Positions 41,586-50,937 of a stretch of 64,000 nucleotides of DNA are shown here, piece after piece. Source of the DNA: Clostridium_AD sp050717515 (GTDB lineage Bacteria; Bacillota; Clostridia; Clostridiales; Clostridiaceae). How positions within the stretch are numbered: position 1 is the stretch's first letter; each line of letters opens with the position of its first letter. The stretch covers positions 1 to 64,000 of the forward strand of contig NZ_JBOITL010000023.1 of the NCBI RefSeq assembly GCF_050717515.1. Direction: 5' to 3'. The notes under the pieces are model-generated. The model ran no database searches. It saw nothing but the letters and a program-made list of their open reading frames with translations, and was not told the DNA's origin. A program made the translations under genes and the position numbers.

Positions 41586-42977
41586 CTATTTTTTCTCTAA
41601 CCTTGCAACACACTCAACGTGAGCCGTTTGAGGAAACATGTCCACAGGCTGAATCTCTAAAGTCTTATATCCAAGTTCATCTAAAATCCCAAGATCCCGA
41701 GCTAAAGTACCTGGATCACAAGAAACATAAACTATAGTTCTAGGTCCCATACTACTTATGGCTTCTAAAAGAATTTTATCACAACCCTTTCTTGGTGGGT
41801 CAACTACCACTACATCAGCCCGCACTCCAATACTTACAAGCTTTGGAATAACACTTTCTGCCTCACCTAATATAAATTCTGTATTATTTATCTTGTTTTC
41901 TTTTACATTTATTTTAGCATTTTTAATGGCTTCTGCTACTATCTCAACACCGTATACCTTTTTCGCTTTTTGAGATAGGAATAAGGATATAGTTCCTGTA
42001 CCACAATAAGCATCCAGCACCACTTCTCCACCACTTAAGTTTGCATACTCTAGTGCTTTACCATACAACTTCTCTGTTTGAATTGAATTAACTTGAAAAA
42101 ATGATAGTGGAGAAATTTCAAATTTAAATTCTCCTATATAATCAGTTATAGTATCTTTTCCCCATAGCGTTACACATTTTGCTCCCAGTATTACATTTGT
42201 TTTTTCACTATTAATATTTTGTACTACACTGACAAGCCCTTGAATCTTTTTAGTCATGGTGGCTATAAATTCTTCTTTATGTGGAATATTCTTACCATTG
42301 GTAACTAACACCACCATTACTTCTCCTGTTTTAAAGCCTTTTCTAATCATAATATGACGAAGCAATCCATTATGGTTTTCTTCATTATAACTTTGGATAT
42401 TATACTCTTTTATCCATTGTTTTGTAAGCTTTACCACAACATCCGCTACCTTATCTTGAATATGACAGGTTTCCATGTTTATTATATCGTGGCTTCTTGC
42501 TGCATAAAAACCAATATCTATTGCTCCATTTTTATTAGACACAGGCAATTGAACCTTATTTCTGTAATTATAAGGATTTTCCATTCCTAGTGTAGGGTGC
42601 ACTATTACATCTTCTAGTTTTCCTATCCTATTTATAACTTGTATTACTCTATTAGTTTTAAAATCTAATTGCCCTGTGTAATCTATATGTTGAAGATTAC
42701 ACCCTCCACAATTCTTATATATACTACAAACTGGCTCTATTCTACTGCTTGATGCTTCTATTATCTCTAATAATTTCCCAAAGGCAAAACTTTTAGAAAT
42801 CTTAACAATTTTTATTTTTACTTTTTCACCTACTATTGCACCCGCTACAAAAACAGTAAAGTTATCTATCTTACCTACGCCTTCACCCTCATACCCCATA
42901 TTATCTATAGTCATTATATAGTCCTCATTTTTTTCAACTGGAACAATATAATTATCAAATTTTTTATTACTTTTCAT
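41586..42977 (-). CDS. 23S rRNA (uracil-5-)-methyltransferase, RlmD/RlmCD family
   Basis: A 463-residue RNA m5U methyltransferase. A TRAM-type N-terminal domain (IDNMGYEGEGVGKIDNFTVF) precedes a 4Fe-4S binding set, C-x5-C-x2-C in CSIYKNCGGC plus METCHIQD. The catalytic domain has FFQVNSIQTEKLY, the SAM site LDAYCGTGTISLFL, DPPRKGCDK and the catalytic cysteine in YVSCDPGTLARDL. It methylates uridines in 23S rRNA; in Bacillus RlmCD modifies both U747 and U1939. The exact position here cannot be read. It is monocistronic. Confidence 0.93.
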   Translation of the reverse strand: MKSNKKFDNYIVPVEKNEDYIMTIDNMGYEGEGVGKIDNFTVFVAGAIVGEKVKIKIVKISKSFAFGKLLEIIEASSSRIEPVCSIYKNCGGCNLQHIDYTGQLDFKTNRVIQVINRIGKLEDVIVHPTLGMENPYNYRNKVQLPVSNKNGAIDIGFYAARSHDIINMETCHIQDKVADVVVKLTKQWIKEYNIQSYNEENHNGLLRHIMIRKGFKTGEVMVVLVTNGKNIPHKEEFIATMTKKIQGLVSVVQNINSEKTNVILGAKCVTLWGKDTITDYIGEFKFEISPLSFFQVNSIQTEKLYGKALEYANLSGGEVVLDAYCGTGTISLFLSQKAKKVYGVEIVAEAIKNAKINVKENKINNTEFILGEAESVIPKLVSIGVRADVVVVDPPRKGCDKILLEAISSMGPRTIVYVSCDPGTLARDLGILDELGYKTLEIQPVDMFPQTAHVECVARLEKK

Positions 42978-43025
42978 TATTTTTTCCTCCTACTTTTACC
43001 TTAAGTATAACTATTTTCTCATACT

Positions 43026-43066
43026 AAAGGCATCTTGAAAAAATAATTTCTTTCAAGATGCCTTTT
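43026..43066 (-). terminator. Terminator after the DUF1540 gene
   Basis: AAAGGCATCTTGAAA and its complement form a 15-bp perfect stem with T-rich flanks on both sides. It ends the leftward DUF1540 transcript. Confidence 0.8.
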
Positions 43067-43112
43067 ATCATCATCTAAGAAAACCCTTGCACTTTACAAT
43101 TTAAAAATGACC

Positions 43113-43472
43113 TTATTCTTGGAAGGTCTCACATTCTGTTTTTTCAATACTTAAAGCATCTTTACCGTACATTATAATATTATCCGCTAAACATAATTTT
43201 TTTTCATTATGTTTACAATTTTTAGCTTCACATCTAATCCTTGGACTCATCTCTATAGATTCACTATTAAATGCTTGTTTAAATTCACCTACTACATTCA
43301 TATTAAGCACATTAACTAATGAATTCTTTAACCCCTTTTCAGCAAAATTCTCACACTGTGTTCCCTCACTACTATGGGCGCTTGATCCTGAAACATGGAT
43401 AGTCCTAGCTGAACATATCGCTGATATGTTATTAACACAATTCATTGCGCTGCAACTTAAAACTCCGTTCAT
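43113..43472 (-). CDS. DUF1540 domain protein (two copies)
   Basis: A 119-residue protein with two cysteine-rich DUF1540 modules: first LSCSAMNCVNNISAICSA with a later CENF, second CEAKNCKHNEKKLCLAD with a late CETF. Each gives four cysteines suited to binding zinc or iron. The family is common in clostridia and has no assigned function. The start is the ATG at 43472, behind GGGAGGG; an upstream start would include that site. Confidence 0.85.
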   Translation of the reverse strand: MNGVLSCSAMNCVNNISAICSARTIHVSGSSAHSSEGTQCENFAEKGLKNSLVNVLNMNVVGEFKQAFNSESIEMSPRIRCEAKNCKHNEKKLCLADNIIMYGKDALSIEKTECETFQE

Positions 43473-43717
43473 ATTTATCCCTCCCACTACTTAGTTTTAA
43501 TTATAGTTTGTAGCTTTTGCTTTTATTATACTATAGAAAAGAAAGATAAAGATAATTAAAATTATAATTTTTATGACTTTTTCACATAAAATCAAAAAAA
43601 AGCACCATATAGATGCTCTAATAGAAATCAGTTGCCTTTGTATTTATTTATAATTATAACCATAATTGTTTTAATTATACATAATATTATTCAATATGCA
43701 AAGTATTTTAAAATTTC

Positions 43718-43750
43718 AAAAAAAAAGATTGCCAGCTATCTGACAATCTT
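43718..43750 (-). terminator. Terminator after pyk
   Basis: AAGATTGTCAG/CTGGCAATCTT stem, followed by a run of T on the minus strand, about 35 bases after the pyk stop. Confidence 0.85.
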
Positions 43751-43785
43751 ACTAGCAACATTGCTTATTTCTAAGTTGCTACTTT

Positions 43786-45546
43786 TTAATTTTTTACATT
43801 AGCCCTACCGCTATAAACAATACCTCGAGCTGCATCCATAGTTATAAATGAACCAGTTTTGATAACTTCAGCGGCTCCAGTTGCATTATATATTATTGGA
43901 ATTTCTCTTGATGTACATTCAATAACAACACTTGAGCTTAGTTCGTCCTCTTCTACAATAATTCCAGAAACTCTATCTAATATATCAATATATTCTCTGT
44001 TTAATGTTTTCACTACTAAAATATCTCCATCTTGCATAGTATCATTAGCATCTTTTACACTTTTTACACAATGAGCTGTACCACAAGCTGATGCACTTAT
44101 ATTGCCCTTACCTTGAAGTAATATGTCTCCAACAATATGAACCTTCATCATATTTGTGCTTCCTACAAAATTTGCTGGAATTCCAGCAGCAATAACTACT
44201 AAATCTCCCTTTTCTACGTAGCCTGCTTCTAGTGCAATATCTACGGATTTATCTATAAGCTCATCTGTAGAATCTACCTTAGCTGAACATATTGCCACAA
44301 CACCCCAGTTTAATGCCAGACTTCTAGCTACCTTTTCATAAGGAGTAACTGCTATAACAGGACATTCTGGTCTATAAGCTGATACTTTTCTAGCTGTATT
44401 GCCACTTTGAGTTGCAGTAATAATAGCTGAAGCATTTAGTTCCATAGCTGTATTGCAAGTAGCTAAACTAATAGCGTTTGGCACATTAGGAATATGGGAT
44501 TTTATCTTCTTTTTTAAATTCTCTTCATAATTAAGAGCATTTTCAGCAGTTTGTGCTATTTTAGACATTATGAGAACTGCCTCTATAGGGTATTTACCAT
44601 TAGCTGTTTCACCACTAAGCATTATAGCATCTGTACCATCAAATATTGCATTTGCAACGTCTGATGACTCTGCTCTAGTTGGTCTTGGATTTCTCATCAT
44701 AGAATCTAACATTTGAGTAGCTGTTATAACTGCCTTTCCAGCAGCATTACATTTCTCAATAATCATTTTTTGAACTATTGGAACTTCTTCAGTAGGAATT
44801 TCAACCCCTAGATCTCCTCTTGCAACCATAATACCATCAGAGAACTTAATAATATCATCGATATTATTAACGCCTTCTCTATTTTCAATCTTAGAGAATA
44901 TTTGTATATCTGCTCCACCATTTTCGTTAAGTATACGTCTTATATCAAGTACGTCAGAAGCTTTTCTTATAAAAGAAGCAGCAACAATATCAACTTCCTG
45001 AGTAACTCCGAATTTTAAATCTTCAATATCTTGTTCTGTTAGTGCAGGAAGCTTTATTGAAACTCCGGGCACATTAACACCTTTATGATTGCCAACCATA
45101 CCAGTATTAGCAACTATGCATTCAATTTTTTGGCCTTTTACTTCTTTTACTATAAGTCCTACTAAACCGTCATCTATTAATATAATATCATTAGGTTTAA
45201 CATCTTGATTTAGTCTATTATATGTAACTGAGCAAGTAGTCTCATCTCCAATAACTTCTTCACCACAAACAACTGTAAACTTAGCGCCTTCTTTTAATTC
45301 AACTTTGCCCGCTGCAAAATTTCCTGTTCTAATTTCTGGCCCTTTAGTATCAAGCATTATAGCAATATGTTTATTAAGCTCTACTCTAAGCTCTTTCACC
45401 AGGTCCATTCTTATCTTATGTTCTGCGTGGTCTCCGTGAGAAAAATTATGCCTTGAAACATCCATTCCTGCATTGATTAAGCTTCTTATAGTTTCACTAT
45501 TGTCACTAGCTGGTCCTACTGTACATATAATTTTAGTTTTTTTCAT
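43786..45546 (-). CDS. pyk: Pyruvate kinase with C-terminal PEP-utiliser-like domain
   Basis: Pyruvate kinase makes pyruvate and ATP from phosphoenolpyruvate at the end of glycolysis. The 586 residues include the barrel (KIICTVGPASDNSETIRSLI, LDTKGPEIR, the active-site MVARGDLGVEIP), then an allosteric domain. The extra C-terminal about 110 residues, typical of bacilli and clostridia, resemble the PEP-utilising mobile domain. Its usual TSH histidine is here replaced (ELSSSVV), so it is structural. It follows pfkA by about 80 bases, a glycolytic pair. Confidence 0.96.
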   Translation of the reverse strand: MKKTKIICTVGPASDNSETIRSLINAGMDVSRHNFSHGDHAEHKIRMDLVKELRVELNKHIAIMLDTKGPEIRTGNFAAGKVELKEGAKFTVVCGEEVIGDETTCSVTYNRLNQDVKPNDIILIDDGLVGLIVKEVKGQKIECIVANTGMVGNHKGVNVPGVSIKLPALTEQDIEDLKFGVTQEVDIVAASFIRKASDVLDIRRILNENGGADIQIFSKIENREGVNNIDDIIKFSDGIMVARGDLGVEIPTEEVPIVQKMIIEKCNAAGKAVITATQMLDSMMRNPRPTRAESSDVANAIFDGTDAIMLSGETANGKYPIEAVLIMSKIAQTAENALNYEENLKKKIKSHIPNVPNAISLATCNTAMELNASAIITATQSGNTARKVSAYRPECPVIAVTPYEKVARSLALNWGVVAICSAKVDSTDELIDKSVDIALEAGYVEKGDLVVIAAGIPANFVGSTNMMKVHIVGDILLQGKGNISASACGTAHCVKSVKDANDTMQDGDILVVKTLNREYIDILDRVSGIIVEEDELSSSVVIECTSREIPIIYNATGAAEVIKTGSFITMDAARGIVYSGRANVKN

Positions 45547-45627
45547 AAATTACTCTCCTTATTGAATCTTATTTTTAAATTTAACATCTATTTAAATAGG
45601 CTTATTTTAACATATTCTTGCTAATTT

Positions 45628-46587
45628 CTAATAAGAAAGAATTTTTGATATTTCATAAAGTTCCTCATCTAATTTTCTTGGCATTGCAAGCGATGTATTG
45701 ATATCTTCATCAATTATTTTGCCATCTCTCATACCAATTACTCTTCCTGATTTGCCTTCCATAAGCACTTCTACTGCCGCTACTCCCATTCTTGAAGCAA
45801 GCATTCTATCAAACCCACTTGGACTTCCGCCTCTTTGAATATGCCCAAGTATGGTAGCTCTAGATTCTATTCCTGTTATTTCTTCAATTTCCTTAGCAAG
45901 CTCATTTGCTCCACCTACGCCTTCAGCCAGTATTATTAGGTTGTGCATTTTTCCTCTTAGCTTACCTTCGAATATAGTTTTGCACAAATCATCTATTTCA
46001 TACCCTTTTTCAGGAATAATTACTTTTTCAGCTCCTCCGCCAATTCCAGCATATAAGGCTATGTCTCCACAATTTCTTCCCATTACCTCAACTACACTAA
46101 TTCTTTCGTGAGAACTTGAAGTATCTCTTATCTTATTTATAGCATCAAGTACTGTATTTAATGCCGTATCAAAGCCTATAGCATATTCTGTATAAGCCAA
46201 ATCATTATCTATAGTTCCAGGAATACCCACAGTTGCAATACCCATTTCTGATAAAAGCTGTGCTCCTGTGAAAGAACCATCGCCTCCAATTACCACCAGG
46301 CCATCAACACCAAATACTCTTAGTACATTAGCTGCTTTTTCGCGTCCTTCCGGAGTTTTAAATTCTTCACAACGGGCAGTTCTAAGGATAGTTCCACCTT
46401 TATGAATTATATCAGAAACAGAACGTCTATCCATTTCAAATAGTTCACCGTTCATAAGACCAGCATATCCTCTTTGTACACCCATAACTTTTATGCCTTT
46501 ATATATAGACATTCTAACTACTGCTCTAAGGGCCGCATTCATTCCTGGTGCGTCTCCTCCACTTGTTAATACCGCAATTGTTTTCAT
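45628..46587 (-). CDS. pfkA: 6-phosphofructokinase
   Basis: ATP-dependent phosphofructokinase, the committed step of glycolysis. The 319-residue protein has TSGGDAPGMNAALRAVVR, GGDGSFTGA, PGTIDNDLAYTEYAIGFDTA and the effector/substrate arginines (RATILGHIQRGG) of the bacterial PfkA type. The start is the ATG at 46587, with GGAGG 9 bases before; the ATG two codons upstream lies too close. It is transcribed with pyk. The upstream region 46594-46945 includes odd GGGAC-type repeats. Confidence 0.96.
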   Translation of the reverse strand: MKTIAVLTSGGDAPGMNAALRAVVRMSIYKGIKVMGVQRGYAGLMNGELFEMDRRSVSDIIHKGGTILRTARCEEFKTPEGREKAANVLRVFGVDGLVVIGGDGSFTGAQLLSEMGIATVGIPGTIDNDLAYTEYAIGFDTALNTVLDAINKIRDTSSSHERISVVEVMGRNCGDIALYAGIGGGAEKVIIPEKGYEIDDLCKTIFEGKLRGKMHNLIILAEGVGGANELAKEIEEITGIESRATILGHIQRGGSPSGFDRMLASRMGVAAVEVLMEGKSGRVIGMRDGKIIDEDINTSLAMPRKLDEELYEISKILSY

Positions 46588-46663
46588 AAACATTAACCTC
46601 CTTATAGTTATCTAGGGGATAAACAATTATTTATTGGTTATCCTTATAATCTTCTTCCTTGCA

Positions 46664-46745
46664 CTATTGGGACAATCTCTGTACCATTGGGTCAAACGTA
46701 GTCCCACTATGGTTATAATATATCCATGCTTATTGACCGTAATAT
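46664..46745 (-). other. Unusual repeat-rich leader ahead of pfkA
   Basis: The minus strand has ACCATAGTGGGACTACG, GACCCAATGGT and TTGTCCCAATAGTGC in about 55 bases; the first two can pair as ACCAT...TGGG with CCCA..ATGGT. A TATTAT box lies just upstream. It may be a regulatory site for glycolytic genes; no known motif was recognised. The rest of 46594-46945 contains only the dnaE terminator. Confidence 0.35.
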
Positions 46746-46879
46746 TAATACTGGTTAAATTTTTTCTTATACTCTAATTTTATACAAAATTCGCGAAATA
46801 TTCAACGTTTTATATTCACAAACAACAAATTTTTATTAAGTAGCATACTATTCTGGTATTGTAAACCTTTCAATGAGCA

Positions 46880-46904
46880 AAAACGGGAGAAAAATATTTC
46901 TCCC
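46880..46904 (-). terminator. Terminator after dnaE
   Basis: GGGAGAAATA/TTTTTCTCCC is a perfect stem, followed by GTTTTTG on the minus strand. Confidence 0.8.
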
Positions 46905-46945
46905 ACTATTGTTACCATAGGTTGCACTTCTAATATTAGAAGATT

Positions 46946-49900
46946 TTATTGTATTTTTATGTTATTTTCTCCAAATATTTCTCTTAAAACTCCCATAGTA
47001 TCAGTTTCCTCACTTAGCCATAATGCTTTATCAACAGCGTACATTTTTCTTGGCTCCTTTGTACAAATATATACCGGAGTATATCCCCTATAAATGGACA
47101 AGTTTTGCTTTAATTTTTTTAGTGTATCCTTCATCATAGTTTCGTTTTCTATCAGAATATAAATTTTTTCACTGTTAATTTTTAATAGGGGTTTAATATC
47201 TTCACACAATATCTTGGGTTGTTCCTCTTCCCTAATGCTTACTCTTCCTTTTATTATTACTATTTCATCCTCTTCTATTAAGGATTTATATTTTTCAAAG
47301 GTCTTAGGAAAAACTATTACTTCCACACTTGCATATAGGTCTTCTAGATTAATAAAAGCCATCATTGCATTATTTTTTGTAACTTTTTTCGAAACAGTTG
47401 ATATTATGCCTCCGATAATAACTTTATCCCCATCTTGAAGTTTAAAGCTTTCATTCAATAGTTCATTTCCTTCTTCAAGGCTTTCATCTACAACAATATC
47501 TGATATCCTTGTATCCGTTTGTATTTTGAGAGTCTCTTCATATTCATCTAGTGGATGACCAGATAAATATATTCCTGTCATTTCTTTTTCCATAGCTAAA
47601 AGGTGTTTCTTTTTAAATTCTTTAATATTAGGATACTCTATTTCGAAATTATTATAATCATTTTCAAAATCTAAAAATAAATTTATTTGTCCCGAAATAT
47701 TCCTCTTCCTATCATTATTTACTCCATCTAATACTTTTTCATATATTGCCAAAAGTTGAGACCTATGAATTTTAAAATCATCAAAGGCTCCTGCCTTAAT
47801 AAGACTTTCCACTGCTCTTTTGCTTACACAGGAAGTGTCTATTTTATTGCAAAAATCCATAAAACCGGTGAAATCACCTTTTTCTTCTCGATTTTTCACA
47901 ATGCTATCTATTACATTTACCCCTACATTTTTTAGTGCTGTAAGTCCAAATCTTACAGTATCTCCTTTTACAGTAAACCCAGCATAACTCTCATTTATGC
48001 TAGGTGGCAACACTCCAATACCAATTTGCACTGCATATCTGGTATAAAAGGCTATTTTTTCACTAGCACCCTTTACACTGTTTAGCATAGCAGCTATAAA
48101 TTCTGTAGGATAATAACACATTAAATATGCTGTTTGATAACCTACCACTGCATAGGCTGCGGCATGGGATTTATTGAAAGCATAGGAAGCAAAATCCATC
48201 ATTTGATCAAATATACGATTTGCTGCCTTTTCTGTAATACCATTTCTCAAACAACCTTCTACTTCTATGGTTCCATCACCACGAACTATACCATGTATAA
48301 AGTTATATCTTTCCTCTTCCATAACTTTGTGCTTCTTTTTAGACATAGCACGACGTACAAGGTCTGATCTTCCCATAGAATACCCAGCTAGTTTTCTAAC
48401 AATTTCCATAACTTGTTCTTGATATACCATTACGCCATAGGTAACACCAAGAATTTCTTCAAGTTGTGGTGTTTCATATTCTATCTTATCCATACTATTT
48501 TTATTTCTTATATAGCGTGGAATTTCAGCCATAGGACCCGGTCTATATAAACTTATACCAGCGATAATATCTTCTAAATTGTCTGGCTTTAGTTCTTTCA
48601 TAAAGCTGGTCATTCCTGCAGATTCTAGTTGAAATATCCCTACAGTTTTTCCTTCTCCAATCATCTTGTAGACTTTGTGATCTTCAATATCTAAATCATC
48701 TAAATTTATAGTCACTTTCCTATTATCTAATATGAAGTCCACACAATCCCTCATAACCGTAAGTGTTCGAAGACCAAGAAAATCCATTTTTAAAAGACCA
48801 AGTTCCTCTAATGTTCCCATAGGAAATTGTGTTACTATCATTTCCTCATTTTTCTGAAGAGGAACATAAGTTACTAATGGCTGTGAGGCAATAACTACTC
48901 CTGCTGCATGAGTAGAACTATGCCTTGGAAGTCCTTCTAAGGCTTTTGCAATATCTATAAGCGCTTCAACCCGTATATCATCCTCATATAAGGAGTTAAG
49001 TTCTGCATTCATCTCAAGAGCTTTATCTATACTTATACCAATTACAGTTGGAATCATCTTAGCAATTCTATCTACCTCTGCATAAGAATAATTCATAGCT
49101 CTTCCAACATCTCTTATACAAGCTCTTGGAGCCATAGTTCCAAAAGTTATGATTTGTGACACATTGTCCGCTCCGTATTTTTCAACTACATAATCAATTA
49201 CAGCTTGACGTCCTTCGTAGCAGAAATCTGAATCTATATCTGGCATTGATACTCTCTCTGGATTTAAAAAGCGTTCAAAAATCAAACTATATTTTATAGG
49301 ATCTATCTTAGTTATACCTAATGCATAAGCCACTATAGAACCTGCCGCAGATCCACGACCAGGACCTGTTGGAATATCATGTTCTACTGCAAACTTTATA
49401 AAGTCCCATACTATAAGAAAATAATCTATATAACCCATTTGCTTTATTATATTAAGTTCATATTCCAGTCTCACTACATATTCCTTAGCCTGGTCATTAA
49501 CCTCAGCTATTTCATTAACAGCTTCTATAGAAAATTCTTTTTTCTCTACCTCACTAAATACTTTATAAAGCGATACCATACCCTTGTAGCAATATTCCCT
49601 TAGAAATTCGTAAGGATCTACACCGCCAGGCAATGGAAACTTGGGTAATTTAGATACATGAAATTCATAATCAAAATTACACTGCTCTGCAATTTTCACC
49701 GTATTACTTAAAGCCTCTTTAACATAGGCAAAGGTCTTTTTCATTTCGCCTGGGGATTTTAGATAAAATTCATCTGATGGGTATCTCATTCTATTTTCTT
49801 CATCCACAGTTTTGGCTGTTTGAATGCATAAGAGCACATCATGAGCCTTTGCATCCTCTTTATTAATATAGTGAGTATCATTGCTGCAAATTAAAGGAAT

Positions 49901-50527
49901 TCCTGTATCCTTTGAAAGTTTAATTAAAAGTTCATTGACCTTAAGTTGATCTTGCATACCATGATATTGTAATTCTAAGTAAAATCCATCACTAAAAATT
50001 TTCTTATATTGCAGCGCTATTTCCTTTGCTTTTTCATAATTATCCCGTAAAAGATGGCTTTGAATCTCACCGCCAAGACAAGCACTACTAGCTATTATTC
50101 CTTCACTATACCTTGACAAGAATTCATAATCAACCCTTGGTTTATAATAAAAGCCTTTAATAGAAGCTGCCGATACTATCTGCATTAAATTTTCATAGCC
50201 TTTTTCATTCTTAACTAAAAGCACCAAATGATGAGTTTTATTTTCCCTATCTGCCTCTTTTATGTACATAGATTTAGCTGCTACATAGATTTCACAACCA
50301 ATAATAGGTTTAATTCCCTGCTTCTTTGCTTCTTTATAAAATTCCACACAGCCGTACATTACTCCATGGTCTGTTATAGCAATACTCTTCATACCTAGCT
50401 CCTTGGTTTTAGAAAGAAGGTCTTTAATCTTTCCGGAGCCATCCAGCAAACTATACTCTGTATGCACATGAAGATGAACGAAACTTCCTAAATCTTCTTT
50501 CTCTTTTATCTCTGGTTCAACCTCCAC
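46946..50527 (-). CDS. dnaE: DNA polymerase III subunit alpha
   Basis: DnaE-type replicative polymerase of 1193 residues. The PHP domain begins VHLHVHTEYSLLDGSGKI; the polymerase core has GPGRGSAAGSIVAYALGI and the catalytic aspartates in PDIDSDFCYEGR. Helix-hairpin-helix, OB-fold (GIISTVSKKVTKNNAMMAFI) and C-terminal segments follow. It makes leading-strand or primer-extension DNA, together with PolC in Firmicutes. There is no exonuclease insert, as expected. The start is a GTG at 50527 after GGGGAAG. It is followed on the same strand by pfkA-pyk. Confidence 0.95.
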   Translation of the reverse strand: MEVEPEIKEKEDLGSFVHLHVHTEYSLLDGSGKIKDLLSKTKELGMKSIAITDHGVMYGCVEFYKEAKKQGIKPIIGCEIYVAAKSMYIKEADRENKTHHLVLLVKNEKGYENLMQIVSAASIKGFYYKPRVDYEFLSRYSEGIIASSACLGGEIQSHLLRDNYEKAKEIALQYKKIFSDGFYLELQYHGMQDQLKVNELLIKLSKDTGIPLICSNDTHYINKEDAKAHDVLLCIQTAKTVDEENRMRYPSDEFYLKSPGEMKKTFAYVKEALSNTVKIAEQCNFDYEFHVSKLPKFPLPGGVDPYEFLREYCYKGMVSLYKVFSEVEKKEFSIEAVNEIAEVNDQAKEYVVRLEYELNIIKQMGYIDYFLIVWDFIKFAVEHDIPTGPGRGSAAGSIVAYALGITKIDPIKYSLIFERFLNPERVSMPDIDSDFCYEGRQAVIDYVVEKYGADNVSQIITFGTMAPRACIRDVGRAMNYSYAEVDRIAKMIPTVIGISIDKALEMNAELNSLYEDDIRVEALIDIAKALEGLPRHSSTHAAGVVIASQPLVTYVPLQKNEEMIVTQFPMGTLEELGLLKMDFLGLRTLTVMRDCVDFILDNRKVTINLDDLDIEDHKVYKMIGEGKTVGIFQLESAGMTSFMKELKPDNLEDIIAGISLYRPGPMAEIPRYIRNKNSMDKIEYETPQLEEILGVTYGVMVYQEQVMEIVRKLAGYSMGRSDLVRRAMSKKKHKVMEEERYNFIHGIVRGDGTIEVEGCLRNGITEKAANRIFDQMMDFASYAFNKSHAAAYAVVGYQTAYLMCYYPTEFIAAMLNSVKGASEKIAFYTRYAVQIGIGVLPPSINESYAGFTVKGDTVRFGLTALKNVGVNVIDSIVKNREEKGDFTGFMDFCNKIDTSCVSKRAVESLIKAGAFDDFKIHRSQLLAIYEKVLDGVNNDRKRNISGQINLFLDFENDYNNFEIEYPNIKEFKKKHLLAMEKEMTGIYLSGHPLDEYEETLKIQTDTRISDIVVDESLEEGNELLNESFKLQDGDKVIIGGIISTVSKKVTKNNAMMAFINLEDLYASVEVIVFPKTFEKYKSLIEEDEIVIIKGRVSIREEEQPKILCEDIKPLLKINSEKIYILIENETMMKDTLKKLKQNLSIYRGYTPVYICTKEPRKMYAVDKALWLSEETDTMGVLREIFGENNIKIQ

Positions 50528-50608
50528 ATTTCTTCACTTCCCCTCAAACCATATAATTAATCATTTAAAAATATTTTTTATCCACAGACACCTTAATTAA
50601 CCCACAAT

Positions 50609-50893
50609 TTAAACCTCATAATCCACAACTTTAGAAGTTTCGAGCATTGGTTTTAAATATTTCAATACCTCATTTACATGATATTCATGTACTGCATATG
50701 CATTCATATCCTCTAGTGAATCAAATCTAGTAACCAAAGCTAAATCATAAGAACGCTCCGTATGCAGCACATCCACTCCCACTTCTAGCCCCTTAAGTTG
50801 TGGTATCTTTCCCTGCATACTAAGTAAAATATTTCTAGCTTCACTAGCCTTATCTTTACTTTTTAATTTGAAAAATACTATGTGTGTAAACAT
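50609..50893 (-). CDS. Dabb (stress-responsive A/B barrel) family protein
   Basis: A 94-residue dimeric alpha-beta barrel domain, starting MFTHIVFFKLK and with the family's GLEVGVDVLHTERSYDLALV and YAVHEYHVNEVLKYL. Function is unknown; plant relatives respond to stress. The ATG is preceded by AGGAGG. It lies between ytoI and dnaE and could be co-transcribed. Confidence 0.85.
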   Translation of the reverse strand: MFTHIVFFKLKSKDKASEARNILLSMQGKIPQLKGLEVGVDVLHTERSYDLALVTRFDSLEDMNAYAVHEYHVNEVLKYLKPMLETSKVVDYEV

Positions 50894-50937
50894 TAAAGTA
50901 CCTCCTCATAAAATTATATTAATATCAAAAGCATATA

